This document shows positions 24,034 through 32,706 of a stretch of DNA of 51,892 bases, piece after piece. Within the stretch, counting starts at the first letter, position 1. Every line of letters starts with the position of its first letter. Made by a program: the position numbers and the translations under genes. The stretch is from assembly GCA_003132205.1 (NCBI GenBank), contig PKWY01000019.1, positions 1 to 51,892 of the forward strand, in the 5' to 3' direction. The DNA comes from Acidimicrobiaceae bacterium (lineage in GTDB: Bacteria > Actinomycetota > Acidimicrobiia > Acidimicrobiales > RAAP-2). The notes under the pieces were generated by a model. That model saw nothing but the letters and a program-made list of their open reading frames with translations, had not been told where the DNA came from and did not search any database.

Positions 24034-24072
24034 TGATGCAACACCAATCCCTCCTAGTGAACGAGCGACCAA

Positions 24073-25419
24073 ATGGCTGACGTGACAATGCCCCAACTCG
24101 GCGAGACCGTCGCCGACGGAACAGTGACGAAATGGTTCAAAACCGTGGGCGACGCCGTGGTGCGTGGCGAGCCCCTGTTTGAGGTATCGACCGACAAGGT
24201 GGACACCGAGATTCCCGCGCAGGCCAGCGGCATCCTGAGCGCCATTCTCGTAGCCGAAGGAGTCACGGTCGACGTCGGCACGGTGCTCGCCGTCATCGGC
24301 GACGGGAGCGAAGCCTCGATCCCCCAAGCCAAAGTGACGAAGTCCGCGGTCACGAGTGAGCCGGTTCCGGCCCGCGCTTCGTCAACCAAGCAAGCCATCG
24401 GCGATACGAAGCTCTCCCCCGTCGTGCGTCGACTGCTCGAAGAGCATGGCCTGAGCGCGGCCGAAGTCACCGGTACGGGTCCCGGCGGGCGGATTACTCG
24501 TGACGACGTTGTCGCCGCATCGAGCAAGAACGCAACGTCGACGACGACTCACGCTCCGCCGTCACTCTCCCCCGTCGTTCGACGCCTGCTCAGTGATCAC
24601 GGCATCGCCGAAAGCTCCGTCGTGGGCACCGGTCCCGAGGGCCGCATCACCCGTCGCGATGTGGAGCTGCGTATCTCGACAACGCCGCCTGAAGTGTCCA
24701 GGGATCAAGGGGACGAGATCATCCCATTCAGCAAGATCCGTCGACTCACGGCCGAGCACATGGTGCGCTCGAAGGCAACGTCCGCGCACACGCTGATGGT
24801 GAAGGAAGTCGACTACGAGCGAGTAGACATCGTACGACGCAGCCACGCAGCCGCCTTCAAGGAGCAGGAGGGCTTCAGCCTCACGTACCTGCCCTTCATC
24901 GCACTCGCGGCGGTGGAGGCGCTGAAGTCATTTCCGAACCTCAATGCATCGGTCGGGGTCAACGAACTGATCGTCCACCGCAACATCAACCTGGGCATCG
25001 CGGTGGATCTCGACACTGACGGCCTGGTCGTTCCCGTGGTTCATCACGCCGACGGCTATACGCTTCGCTCGATAGCCCGCAAGGTCCGTGACCTCGCCAC
25101 TCGCGCGCGTGAGAAGAAGCTTGGCGTCGACGACTTCGCCGGTGGCACCTTCACCATCACCAATCCGGGACCGTTCGGAACGCTGCTCACGGGCGCCGTC
25201 ATCAATCAGCCCCAGGTCGCGATTCTGTCGACTGATGGCGTCTCGAGGAAGCCGGTCGTAGTGAATACGCCCGACGGGGGTGAGTCAATCGCCATCCATT
25301 CGATCGGGCTCTTGGCCCTGACGTTCGACCACAGGGCGGTCGACGGCGCCTACGCGGCGAGGTACCTGCGCCACGTCGCCGAGATCCTCAATTCCCGCGA
25401 ATGGACTCAGGAGTTCTAG
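24073..25419 (+). CDS. Dihydrolipoamide acyltransferase (E2) with two tandem E3-binding domains
   Basis: 448 residues. The lipoyl domain is at 1-78 with lipoyl-Lys about 42 (STDKVDTEIPAQ). Two peripheral-subunit-binding domains follow at about 113-149 (LSPVVRRLLEEHGLSAAEV, GTGPGGRITRDDV) and 164-201 (LSPVVRRLLSDHGIAESSV, GTGPEGRITRRDV), joined by a Thr/Ser/Ala linker. The catalytic acyltransferase domain covers about 215-448, with the conserved His/Asp in FDHRAVDGAYAARYL. It transfers the acyl group made by the E1 at 13872-15844 to CoA. The usual E2 has one binding domain; two similar copies suggest an internal duplication. No E3 gene is in the window. Confidence 0.9.
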   Translation: MADVTMPQLGETVADGTVTKWFKTVGDAVVRGEPLFEVSTDKVDTEIPAQASGILSAILVAEGVTVDVGTVLAVIGDGSEASIPQAKVTKSAVTSEPVPARASSTKQAIGDTKLSPVVRRLLEEHGLSAAEVTGTGPGGRITRDDVVAASSKNATSTTTHAPPSLSPVVRRLLSDHGIAESSVVGTGPEGRITRRDVELRISTTPPEVSRDQGDEIIPFSKIRRLTAEHMVRSKATSAHTLMVKEVDYERVDIVRRSHAAAFKEQEGFSLTYLPFIALAAVEALKSFPNLNASVGVNELIVHRNINLGIAVDLDTDGLVVPVVHHADGYTLRSIARKVRDLATRAREKKLGVDDFAGGTFTITNPGPFGTLLTGAVINQPQVAILSTDGVSRKPVVVNTPDGGESIAIHSIGLLALTFDHRAVDGAYAARYLRHVAEILNSREWTQEF

Positions 25420-25428
25420 GCTTTTCGG

Positions 25429-25447
25429 ACCTCTAGGTACTAGAGGT
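25429..25447. promoter_or_regulatory. Palindrome upstream of the TetR gene
   Basis: The arms ACCTCTA (25429-25435) and TAGAGGT (25441-25447) are perfect around GGTAC. They lie 12 bp before the tetR start and 10 bp after the E2 stop. No ribosome site is seen before the start, so the transcript may be leaderless, with the palindrome over its promoter. Autoregulation by TetR is inferred. Confidence 0.6.
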
Positions 25448-25458
25448 ATCCTCGAAAT

Positions 25459-26067
25459 ATGACGCGTGACAAGATCTTGGAATCGGCGGCGCTCGAAATT
25501 GAGCGCAACGGTTTGACGCAATTCCGGGTAAAGAGGGTGGCCTCGGAGGCGGGAATCTCGGTCGCCCTGCTGTACAGCTACTTCAGCGACCGCGAGGACC
25601 TCATCGCCGCCACGATCGTGCACCGCTTTCGACAAGTGCTCTTGGGCCAAGCCGAGATATTCACGACACCGCTGCGCAACGTCGAAACGGCGGATCAGCT
25701 GCGCACGGCTCTGAGCAAGATGATCTCGGACGCGCAGACTCCCGAGCGCGACGAGGGTCGAATCCTTCGCATCGAGAGCATCTCGTTCGCGCACCACAAC
25801 CTCACGGCATCCGCCGGGATCGCCGATGCGAAAGAGGAGACCAGTCTCCAAATCATGGAGATCGTCCAGCCCCTCGTCGACAAGAAGCTGCTGGTCAACG
25901 GGATGAGCGGGGTTGCCTTTGCCCGAATCTGGTACGCGCTCTTCTTCGGTCAGATCGCGCTCGAGGGCGAGCACGCGCTCTCCATCGATCCGGAGTCCTG
26001 GCTCATGGCCCTCAACGTACTCGCGAACGCGGTCGTTCGCACGGCAGACGAGAAGCCGCACACCTGA
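25459..26067 (+). CDS. TetR-family transcriptional regulator
   Basis: 202 residues. The N-terminal TetR helix-turn-helix is at about 1-50 (TRDKILESAALEIERNGLTQ, FRVKRVASEAGISVALLYSY, FSDREDLIAATI), and an all-helical ligand-binding domain follows. It lies 40 bp after the E2 gene on the same strand and is most likely the local regulator of the catabolic locus, responding to its substrate or an intermediate. The palindrome at 25429 and the one at 22794 are candidate operators; their sequences differ, so it may not bind both. Confidence 0.88.
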   Translation: MTRDKILESAALEIERNGLTQFRVKRVASEAGISVALLYSYFSDREDLIAATIVHRFRQVLLGQAEIFTTPLRNVETADQLRTALSKMISDAQTPERDEGRILRIESISFAHHNLTASAGIADAKEETSLQIMEIVQPLVDKKLLVNGMSGVAFARIWYALFFGQIALEGEHALSIDPESWLMALNVLANAVVRTADEKPHT

Positions 26068-26161
26068 AGTTCGCCTCACACGGACGAATTCGTCGTGGAA
26101 TCCCTACGAGAATCCCTTACTTCGTCATTGTCGCGGCGCGAGGGGTCAACGCAGTCACGGG

Positions 26162-26467
26162 TTAGTGGATTGGCAGCTGGGGAGCAATCGCGAGCGGGAG
26201 TCCCACAAGTCGGGGACCCTTCCTCGCACTCGCAGGATAGATCAACTCCGGGCGAAAGGATCGACCCTTGGCTTCCCCGGTGCGGCCGCCTCGAACTTCG
26301 ATCCACTCCTCATTTGTGGCCTCGTTGAGCACGTGCGCCACGAAGACCCAGCTCTGTCGTCGCTCCTTCACGCCGTCCACGATGACCGCGTCACCGTACG
26401 TCACACCTGCCCAGTTCGTGGTTCGCACAAGGTTGCCCTGGCGAGAGACGGTGGGGCGCTTCTTCAC
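26162..26467 (-). CDS. Conserved hypothetical protein
   Basis: 101 residues from a GTG at 26467. The sequence is protein-like and compact: KKRPTVSRQGNLVRTTNWAG, VTYGDAVIVDGVKERRQSWV, FVAHVLNEATNEEWIEVRGG and GEAKGRSFRPELIYPASARK. The pattern suggests a small beta-rich domain with a basic surface. I do not recognise a named family. Codon use is like the neighbours. It is convergent with tetR. Confidence 0.65.
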   Translation of the reverse strand: MKKRPTVSRQGNLVRTTNWAGVTYGDAVIVDGVKERRQSWVFVAHVLNEATNEEWIEVRGGRTGEAKGRSFRPELIYPASARKGPRLVGLPLAIAPQLPIH

Positions 26468-26527
26468 ACCCCATTTCTACTCGCTCGATCTCGCCCCGAT
26501 GTGACAGGCGTGCCGTACGGTTGACTC

Positions 26528-27316
26528 ATGACATTTGAACAACCACTGCCGAAGGCGCTCTCGCCTTCACGACTCGCGGACTTCCAGGCGTGCCCACGGC
26601 GCTACCAGCACGCTTCGATCGAACGCATCGCCCAGCCGGCGTCGTACGCGACCGCCAAAGGCCGCTTCGTTCACTTGGTCTTCGAAAACCTCTTTCTCCT
26701 GCCCGCCGGGGAACGTTCCATCGAAAGGGCCCGCGACTACGTCGCCCCCGCCATCGACGTGGTGCTTACCGATGACGTCCGCAAGGACCTGGCGATGGAC
26801 GATGCGATGCTGGAGCGGCTTCTCGCAGAGACCGAGGAGATCATCACGAAGTATTTCGAGATGGAAGATCCACGCGCGATCAACAGCGAGGGCATTGAGC
26901 TTCGCCTCGGCGTCACCGTCAATGACGCGCCCCTCTTCGGTATTCTCGACCGCCTCGATCGCGACCCCGACGGAAGCCTCGTCATCGTGGACTACAAGAC
27001 CGGCGGCCTGCCCAACCGGAACTACGACTCCCAGACGTTCGCGAACTCCGAACTGTACGCGGTGCTGTGCCAAGAAAAACTGGGTGAACGGCCCGCGAAG
27101 ATACGGCTGCTCTACGTCGCCCAGGGTGAGACCATCGAACGCAACGTCACCGAGGTCGTCATCAAGGCCCGCGCCTCGGCGGCGTCTGGCGCTTGGGAGC
27201 GCATCAAGCGCTACTACGACGACGGCGATTTTCCTGCCACGCCGTCGAGCAACACGTGTCGCTTCTGCGCGTACAAGGATCTCTGCCGGTCCGAAGGCGT
27301 GCCAGTCCCGAGGTAA
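26528..27316 (+). CDS. RecB-like PD-(D/E)XK nuclease with Fe-S cluster cysteines
   Basis: 262 residues. Nuclease-fold motifs in order: SPSRLADFQACPRRYQ (first Cys), KGRFVHLVFENL (His), FGILDRLDRDPDG (Asp), IVDYKTGGLP (D-x-K), QTFANSELYAV and the terminal C-R-F-C-A-Y-K-D-L-C. The four Cys match the AddB/Cas4-type 4Fe-4S arrangement. There is no helicase domain, so it is a stand-alone single-strand nuclease of the PDDEXK_1 type often seen in actinobacteria, presumably acting in DNA repair. No cas genes or CRISPR array are nearby. Confidence 0.88.
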   Translation: MTFEQPLPKALSPSRLADFQACPRRYQHASIERIAQPASYATAKGRFVHLVFENLFLLPAGERSIERARDYVAPAIDVVLTDDVRKDLAMDDAMLERLLAETEEIITKYFEMEDPRAINSEGIELRLGVTVNDAPLFGILDRLDRDPDGSLVIVDYKTGGLPNRNYDSQTFANSELYAVLCQEKLGERPAKIRLLYVAQGETIERNVTEVVIKARASAASGAWERIKRYYDDGDFPATPSSNTCRFCAYKDLCRSEGVPVPR

Positions 27317-27349
27317 CTGGAAACTGCAGCTGGTCCATAGGCTGTTGGC

Positions 27350-27946
27350 ATGACTTCCTTCGATCTTTCCTTTGACTATCGCTGCCCATTCGCGAAGAAC
27401 ATCCACCTGCACGTCATCAAGGCCCTCGGCGCCGGAGCCGATTTCTCGGTCAATTTCATTCCCTGGACAATGAGCCAGGGCTACAAGAGCGAAGGTGCCC
27501 CCGACGTGTGGGACGACCCCGCGCACGATTCCGATCTCTTGTCGCTCGCGGTAAGCGTCTCGGTACGCGACCTGCAACCGGCGCTCTTCTTGAGCGCTCA
27601 CGAGGCGCTCTTTCGCGCCCGCCACGAGCACGCCGTGCGCCTCGTCACGATGGAGGAGATCGAAGAGGTCCTCAGCCCGCTCGGGGTCGACATGGGCGTG
27701 GTGGCAGAGGACGTCGCCTCGCGCCGCCCCCACGCCGTCATCGGAGAGAGTTTCAGGAAGTTCGAGAAGTTCGAAGCCTTCGGCGTGCCCACCTTCGTCG
27801 TCGGTGGCGACGCGACCTTCATTCGCTACATGAAGCCGCCGACCGGCGACGCTCACGCTTCAGTCAAGATCATCGAGTCGATCGTCACCTTGATCGCCGC
27901 CCAGCCGGAACTCAACGAGTTCAAACACACGCGTTTGCCGCTTTAG
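27350..27946 (+). CDS. DsbA-family thioredoxin-fold oxidoreductase-like protein
   Basis: 198 residues. The N-terminal strand and active-site region read SFDYRCPFAKNIHLHV, and the DsbA cis-Pro loop is FGVPTFVVGGD. The inserted helical domain lies between. The active site is C-P-F-A rather than C-x-x-C, so only one Cys is present. This fits glutathione/mycothiol-dependent nitroreductases or HCCA-isomerase-like relatives better than a disulfide-forming DsbA. No signal peptide is seen, so it is cytoplasmic. It is convergent with the DoxX gene, with a gap of 3 bp. Confidence 0.78.
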   Translation: MTSFDLSFDYRCPFAKNIHLHVIKALGAGADFSVNFIPWTMSQGYKSEGAPDVWDDPAHDSDLLSLAVSVSVRDLQPALFLSAHEALFRARHEHAVRLVTMEEIEEVLSPLGVDMGVVAEDVASRRPHAVIGESFRKFEKFEAFGVPTFVVGGDATFIRYMKPPTGDAHASVKIIESIVTLIAAQPELNEFKHTRLPL

Positions 27947-27949
27947 GCC

Positions 27950-28318
27950 CTAGGCCGCGAGGCGAAAGATCAGCTCCAGCAGTGCCAAGAGGCCGAGCAC
28001 GAGCGCTGGCGTGAAGAGTTTGGCTTTGTCGCCCTTGCGCAGGTGGAAGAAGACCGCGAGGAGCATCGTGATGGTGAGCCCCGCTGCCGCAGCCTCATTG
28101 AGGACCGCCAAGAACGAGGAGCCCGTCGCGGAAAGCCCGATCAGCAGTGCGAGGCCGCCGGCGATCTCCAACACGCCGATACGTTGGTACGCGCTCTTCG
28201 AGAATCCGAGGTGGCCGGCCGTCTGTGACGCCATCGGGTTGAAGCGAACCTTCTGCAGCCCTGAGGTTGCGAACGCCAAGAAGAGAATGATTGAAAGAAT
28301 GCTGGCTACTGCTGACAT
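27950..28318 (-). CDS. DoxX-family membrane protein
   Basis: 122 residues from an ATG with AAGGAG upstream. Four membrane helices, beginning SILSIILFLAFATSGLQKV, with YQRIGVLEIAGGLALLIGL typical of DoxX/DoxD-like proteins. Relatives take part in membrane redox reactions or oxidative-stress complexes; some are uncharacterised. It is a single gene convergent with the DsbA-like gene. Confidence 0.85.
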   Translation of the reverse strand: MSAVASILSIILFLAFATSGLQKVRFNPMASQTAGHLGFSKSAYQRIGVLEIAGGLALLIGLSATGSSFLAVLNEAAAAGLTITMLLAVFFHLRKGDKAKLFTPALVLGLLALLELIFRLAA

Positions 28319-28379
28319 GAATGCTCCTTGTAGCCAGCAACTTTAGCCTTGGCGCCGAAAGACTCGCGCACCGGACGCT

Positions 28380-29294
28380 CTACGAGTGCGACGCGCCGTA
28401 CTCCAGGAGCGCTTCGAGAGCCGCGTCGCGCTCATCCTGCGTGCCCGTTGGCGCGCCGGAAAATTCGGTAACGCCGGCGTTCGCCAACTCGCCGAGCTGC
28501 TCGAGGACCTGCTCCTTCGTCCCCATCAGGCCCACGTCAGCGGGCTCGCGCGCGCCCTCGCGCTCCATCATCTTGGCGTAGCTCGGAAGCGTCCCGTAGA
28601 TCGCGTATTGGGTGTTCACCCTTTCGCGCGCCCCGAGAATGTCGTCGGTGACAGTGATCGGAAGAGAGCAGACCACTCGGGGCGCGGGCCGTCCGGCTTC
28701 GGCGGCGGCGGCCCGGATCGTCGGACTGATGTGCGACGCGATGGTCTTGCGCCCGGTCATCCACAAGACCGTCCCGTCGGTCAGCGCGCCGGCGAGCTTC
28801 AGCATCTTTGGCCCGAGCGCGGCGACGAGCAGGCTCGGCGTCCTCGTCTCTTTGGGCCCGAGTGGGCTCATCGTCACCGCCGAGACGCGCTCGCCCTGGG
28901 CCGAGACGTTCTCCCCGCGCAACATCGGCGCGAGGGCGTTGAGGTATTCGCGCATGTACGTGACCGGGCGCTCGAAGGAGATTCCCCACAGGCCCTCGAC
29001 GATCACCTGATGCGAGAGCCCGATGCCGAGCGAGAGGTGCCCGCCAATCGCTTCTTGCACCGTGCGCGCCTGGGCGGCGAGCATCGAGGGGTGACGGGGC
29101 TGGATCGGAATGACGGCCGTTCCGAGGTCAATATCGGGCAACTCCCTACCAACGATCGCCAAGACGGTGAGCGTGTCCGGGCCGAAGATCTGGGACGACC
29201 ACATCGACGTGAAGCCCTGTTCTCGAAGGCTCGTGGCGCGTGCGAGCGTGCGCTCGAGCGGTCCGTCCGTGTCCAGCCCAATTGCGATACGCAT
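28380..29294 (-). CDS. LLM-class F420-dependent oxidoreductase
   Basis: 304 residues from the ATG at 29294; the longer open frame upstream is antisense to purK. A luciferase-like TIM barrel: MRIAIGLDTDGPLERTLARA, SMWSSQIFGPDTLTVLAIVG, LGTAVIPIQPRHPSMLAAQA, LGIGLSHQVIVEGLWGISFE and the C-terminal VGLMGTKEQVLEQL. Such enzymes use coenzyme F420 to reduce or oxidise small organic compounds; the substrate is unknown. It is divergent from purK with 37 bp between the starts. Confidence 0.88.
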   Translation of the reverse strand: MRIAIGLDTDGPLERTLARATSLREQGFTSMWSSQIFGPDTLTVLAIVGRELPDIDLGTAVIPIQPRHPSMLAAQARTVQEAIGGHLSLGIGLSHQVIVEGLWGISFERPVTYMREYLNALAPMLRGENVSAQGERVSAVTMSPLGPKETRTPSLLVAALGPKMLKLAGALTDGTVLWMTGRKTIASHISPTIRAAAAEAGRPAPRVVCSLPITVTDDILGARERVNTQYAIYGTLPSYAKMMEREGAREPADVGLMGTKEQVLEQLGELANAGVTEFSGAPTGTQDERDAALEALLEYGASHS

Positions 29295-29331
29295 ACCCCT
29301 AGCCCCCTCTAACGACCTGTAGCGTTTGGTC

Positions 29332-30486
29332 GTGTCGAACAGCCCCCAACTTAGTCGGCGAAGAATCGGTGTCATTGGGGCCGGGCAGCTGGCTCGCATG
29401 ATGGGAGAGGAAGCCCACTCCCTCGGCATCACGATCACGGTGCTCGCCTCGTCACTCGATGACGCCGCCGTGGCGACGTGCGACGACGTGGTCCTCGGTG
29501 ACGCCAAGGATCCCGTCGCCCTCGACGCGCTCTGCGATTGCGTCGACGTGATCACCTTCGACCACGAACTCGTCGACCTCGAGCAGATCGAGGCACTCGA
29601 GGCGCGCGGTGTCGTGGTTCGACCCAGCTCGTCGGCGCTCGAGTTCGCGGTGGACAAGGCCCACCAACGTCGCGCGTTCTCCGCCGCCGGGCTGCCCGTA
29701 CCCCGGTTTCTCGTCGTCACCACGTCGCGCGACCCTCGGCTCGGCGCCTTCTTGGACGGCTTGCGAGAGCCTCCGGTCGTCAAGGCCTCTCGGGGAGGCT
29801 ACGACGGACGCGGCGTGCTCTTCCCCCGATTCCGCGAGCAGGCCATCCACATGATCGACGACTTGACGAAGTCAGGCGAGGTGGTCGTCGAAGAACGACT
29901 CCACCTGCAAAGCGAGGTCGCCCAGCTGATCGCGCGCGCCACCGACGGCTCGGTGGCGCTCTATCCGTTGGTCACGACCGTCCAGTCCGACGCCATGTGC
30001 GTCGAAGTCGACTTTCCCGCCCAGGTCACCAACGAGCTCATGACGCGAGCGTCGGAACTCGCCGAGCAGATCGCCTCGCTGATCGATGCCGTCGGCATCG
30101 TCGCCATCGAATTCTTCGTCACGTCGGCGGGCCTGTTCGTGAACGAAATCGCCCTTCGACCCCACAACTCCGGCCACTGGAGCATTGAGGGCACCTCGAC
30201 CAGCCAGTTCGCGAATCATCTTCTCGCGGTGAGCGGTGAGCAACTCGGCGAGGTCACCCCCCTCTGCGACTGCGCCGTCATGGTGAACGTCGTCGGATCG
30301 GACGAGCCGAGCTCGCTCGAGCTGGCGAGGGCCGTGAAGGGCGCGTACGTGCACGACTACGGAAAATCCTGGCGGCCCGGGCGCAAACTCGGCCACGTCA
30401 CCGTGCTCGGTGACAACGCGTCCGATGTGCACGTGAGAGCATGGGAGAGTGCCCGCGCGTACGGCACGAGGACTCGGGAGGCGTAG
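29332..30486 (+). CDS. purK: N5-carboxyaminoimidazole ribonucleotide synthase
   Basis: 384 residues from a GTG at 29332 (a TTG two codons earlier is possible). ATP-grasp enzyme: N-terminal [21 protein letters not shown]-domain [19 protein letters not shown], and the Mg/ATP region [20 protein letters not shown] followed by [10 protein letters not shown]. It carboxylates AIR to N5-CAIR with ATP and bicarbonate in purine synthesis. Its stop overlaps the purE start by one base (TAGTG), so the two successive enzymes are coupled. Confidence 0.93.
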   Translation: MSNSPQLSRRRIGVIGAGQLARMMGEEAHSLGITITVLASSLDDAAVATCDDVVLGDAKDPVALDALCDCVDVITFDHELVDLEQIEALEARGVVVRPSSSALEFAVDKAHQRRAFSAAGLPVPRFLVVTTSRDPRLGAFLDGLREPPVVKASRGGYDGRGVLFPRFREQAIHMIDDLTKSGEVVVEERLHLQSEVAQLIARATDGSVALYPLVTTVQSDAMCVEVDFPAQVTNELMTRASELAEQIASLIDAVGIVAIEFFVTSAGLFVNEIALRPHNSGHWSIEGTSTSQFANHLLAVSGEQLGEVTPLCDCAVMVNVVGSDEPSSLELARAVKGAYVHDYGKSWRPGRKLGHVTVLGDNASDVHVRAWESARAYGTRTREA

Positions 30487-30974
30487 TGCAACCAGTTGTC
30501 GGCATCGTGATGGGGAGTTCGTCGGACCATGAGGTGATGGCCGAGGCGGCCGCCATCCTCGACCGCTTCAACGTTCCCTACGAGATTCACGTGGTCTCGG
30601 CCCATCGCACTCCCGAAGCCATGATCGACTACGGCCGCAGTGCCCGGGCTCGGGGCCTCAAGGTCATCATCGCGGGCGCCGGAGGAGCCGCCCACCTGCC
30701 GGGCATGCTGGCGGCGATGACCACGCTGCCGGTGATCGGCGTGCCGGTCGCCCTCGCCCGACTCGACGGCATGGACTCGCTGCTCTCCATCGTCCAGATG
30801 CCGCGCGGCGTGCCGGTGGCGACGGTGGCGATCAACGGGGCCGCCAACGCGGGGCTGCTCGCTTCACGAATCCTCGCCCTCGAGATCGAGTCGCTCGCCG
30901 ATTCGCTCGAGGCGTACCGGCTGGAGCTGGCCGAGCAGGCCAGCCATCAGGACCAAGACATCGTCCGAAATTAA
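30486..30974 (+). CDS. purE: N5-carboxyaminoimidazole ribonucleotide mutase
   Basis: 162 residues from the GTG at 30486. Signature [14 protein letters not shown], the His loop [14 protein letters not shown] and [20 protein letters not shown], then the substrate loop [14 protein letters not shown]. Converts N5-CAIR to CAIR. Length and motifs are those of class I PurE. It directly follows purK. Confidence 0.95.
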   Translation: MQPVVGIVMGSSSDHEVMAEAAAILDRFNVPYEIHVVSAHRTPEAMIDYGRSARARGLKVIIAGAGGAAHLPGMLAAMTTLPVIGVPVALARLDGMDSLLSIVQMPRGVPVATVAINGAANAGLLASRILALEIESLADSLEAYRLELAEQASHQDQDIVRN

Positions 30975-31060
30975 GACTTCATAAGAAACTGTCCGCGCTC
31001 TTCTTATTCACCATTGCGCCACATTGCCCCTAGTCTGGACTGGAAGCGAAGGAGGCCCCC

Positions 31061-31798
31061 GTGGGTTTAGCGAAACGAATTAGTACCATCTTTCAGGCCA
31101 AGTCCAATGCGGCGCTGAACAAGATGGAAGATCCGCGCCAGACACTCGATCTCTCGTACGAACAGCAGCTGGAGAACCTCACCAAGGTCAAACGCGCGGT
31201 CGCCGACGTCGCCACGGCGAGAAAGCGCGTGGAGATCCAAGCCGAGCAATTGAAGAGCCAGGGCGACAAGCTGGCCGAGCAGGCGAAGGCGGCCCTCTCC
31301 CAGGGCAACGAGCCCCTGGCCCGCGAGGCCCTCACCCGCCGTGAAGCGATCGCCGTCCAGCTGAAGGACCTCGATACCCAGCACGCCACAATCGTGGAGC
31401 AGCAGGACAAGTTGACCCAGACCTCCCAGCGCCTTCAGACCGAGGTCGAGGCCTTTCGCACGAAGAAGGAGACCATCAAGGCGACGTACACCGCCGCCGA
31501 GGCGTCGGCCCACATCTCCGAGGCGGTGAGCGGCATTTCGACGTCGATGAACGACGCCGGCGCCGCGATGCAGCGCGCCCAGGACAAAGTCGCCGAGATG
31601 CAGGCCCGCAGCGGAGCCCTCGACGAGTTGCTGGCGTCGGGGACCCTCACCGACCTGACGAGTAGCCCGACTGACGACATCCAGGCCCAGCTCGACAAGG
31701 TGGGAGCTTCATCGAACATCGATGCCCAGCTGGCCGCCCTGAAGAGCCAGCTCGGCACCACCGACCCCGGCGAACTGCCCTCGGGCCAGGGAGCCTGA
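31061..31798 (+). CDS. pspA: Phage shock protein A / IM30 homologue
   Basis: 245 residues from a GTG with AAGGAGG seven bases upstream. Starts GLAKRISTIFQAKSNAALNK and is almost wholly coiled-coil to about residue 190 (LSYEQQLENLTKVKRAVADV; DKLTQTSQRLQTEVEAFRTK). A linker and a C-terminal helix (NIDAQLAALKSQLG) follow. ESCRT-III-like PspA proteins bind stressed membrane and protect its integrity. First gene of the operon pspA-htpX-pspAB. The upstream spacer (30975-31060) has room for its own promoter. Confidence 0.92.
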   Translation: MGLAKRISTIFQAKSNAALNKMEDPRQTLDLSYEQQLENLTKVKRAVADVATARKRVEIQAEQLKSQGDKLAEQAKAALSQGNEPLAREALTRREAIAVQLKDLDTQHATIVEQQDKLTQTSQRLQTEVEAFRTKKETIKATYTAAEASAHISEAVSGISTSMNDAGAAMQRAQDKVAEMQARSGALDELLASGTLTDLTSSPTDDIQAQLDKVGASSNIDAQLAALKSQLGTTDPGELPSGQGA

Positions 31799-31800
31799 CG

Positions 31801-32706
31801 ATGGCGAAGTCCAAGTTCGAGACCGACCACGGGCTGAACGCTCGGATGTTCGTCACGGGACTGCTGCTCGTGCTGCTCTACGCGATCATCGTCACCGTGC
31901 TCCTGCGCGTGGGCCTCTCGTTGGGGCTGGTGGTCGTCATTGCCTTCGCGCTGATCTTCTCCCAGTACTACTTCTCGGACAAGATCGCCATGTTCTCGAT
32001 GCACGCGCACGAGGTCACGCCTAAACAGGAGCCCAAGCTCCACGAGATTGTCGACCGCCTCTGCCTGCTCGCCAACATGGAGAAGCCCCGCGTCGGGGTC
32101 GCCGAGATGGACATTCCCAACGCCTTCGCCACGGGACGAAGCCCCAAGCACGCGGTGATCTGCGCGACCCGTGGGCTCATGAACCGGCTGAGCGACGAGG
32201 AGCTCGAGGCGGTCCTCGCCCACGAGCTCAGCCACGTCGCGCACCGCGACGTGGCCATCATGACCATCGCGTCGGGCGTCGGAATGCTCGCCGGCCTGGT
32301 GAGCCGGATCGCGATGTGGAGCGCCATGTTCTCGGGTGGCGGCCGCAGTCGAAATGGACAGAACATCGTCCTCGTCGAAATGGCGACGTGGATCGTATCA
32401 CTCGTGATCTACGTCATTGCCTACCTGCTCACCATGGCCCTATCGAGATACCGTGAGCTCGCGGCCGACCGGTCTGGGGCGATCCTGATCGGAAAGCCCA
32501 GTGTCCTCGCGAGCGCCCTCGTGCACATCACGGGTGACATGGGGCGTATCCCACGCACGGACTTGCGAAAGGCCGAGAGCATGAACGCCTTCTTCTTCGC
32601 GCCGGCGCTCGCCGGCGGTACCGCGGCGTCGCTCTTCTCGACCCACCCGTCGCTCGAGAAGCGCCTCGATCAGCTGAACAAGCTCGAGCGCCAGATGAAC
32701 GGCTAG
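31801..32706 (+). CDS. htpX: Membrane-bound zinc metalloprotease HtpX
   Basis: 301 residues. Two N-terminal membrane helices (about 16-55) and two more at about 155-175 and 190-215. Zinc site HELSH (AVLAHELSHVAHRDVAIM) with the third ligand Glu in YRELAADRSGA. The M48 family degrades misfolded membrane proteins under envelope stress. It begins two bases after the pspA stop and overlaps pspAB by one base, which points to joint control of the envelope-stress operon. Confidence 0.93.
   Translation: MAKSKFETDHGLNARMFVTGLLLVLLYAIIVTVLLRVGLSLGLVVVIAFALIFSQYYFSDKIAMFSMHAHEVTPKQEPKLHEIVDRLCLLANMEKPRVGVAEMDIPNAFATGRSPKHAVICATRGLMNRLSDEELEAVLAHELSHVAHRDVAIMTIASGVGMLAGLVSRIAMWSAMFSGGGRSRNGQNIVLVEMATWIVSLVIYVIAYLLTMALSRYRELAADRSGAILIGKPSVLASALVHITGDMGRIPRTDLRKAESMNAFFFAPALAGGTAASLFSTHPSLEKRLDQLNKLERQMNG

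Noticed and set aside
26486..26515. A solo repeat copy near GCCCCGATGTGACAGG
   Set aside because: Only the left part matches; the middle and right blocks are missing. It may be chance or a very decayed copy.
26528..27316. The RecB-like nuclease as Cas4
   Set aside because: The Cys pattern is shared with AddB-type nucleases and there is no CRISPR context.
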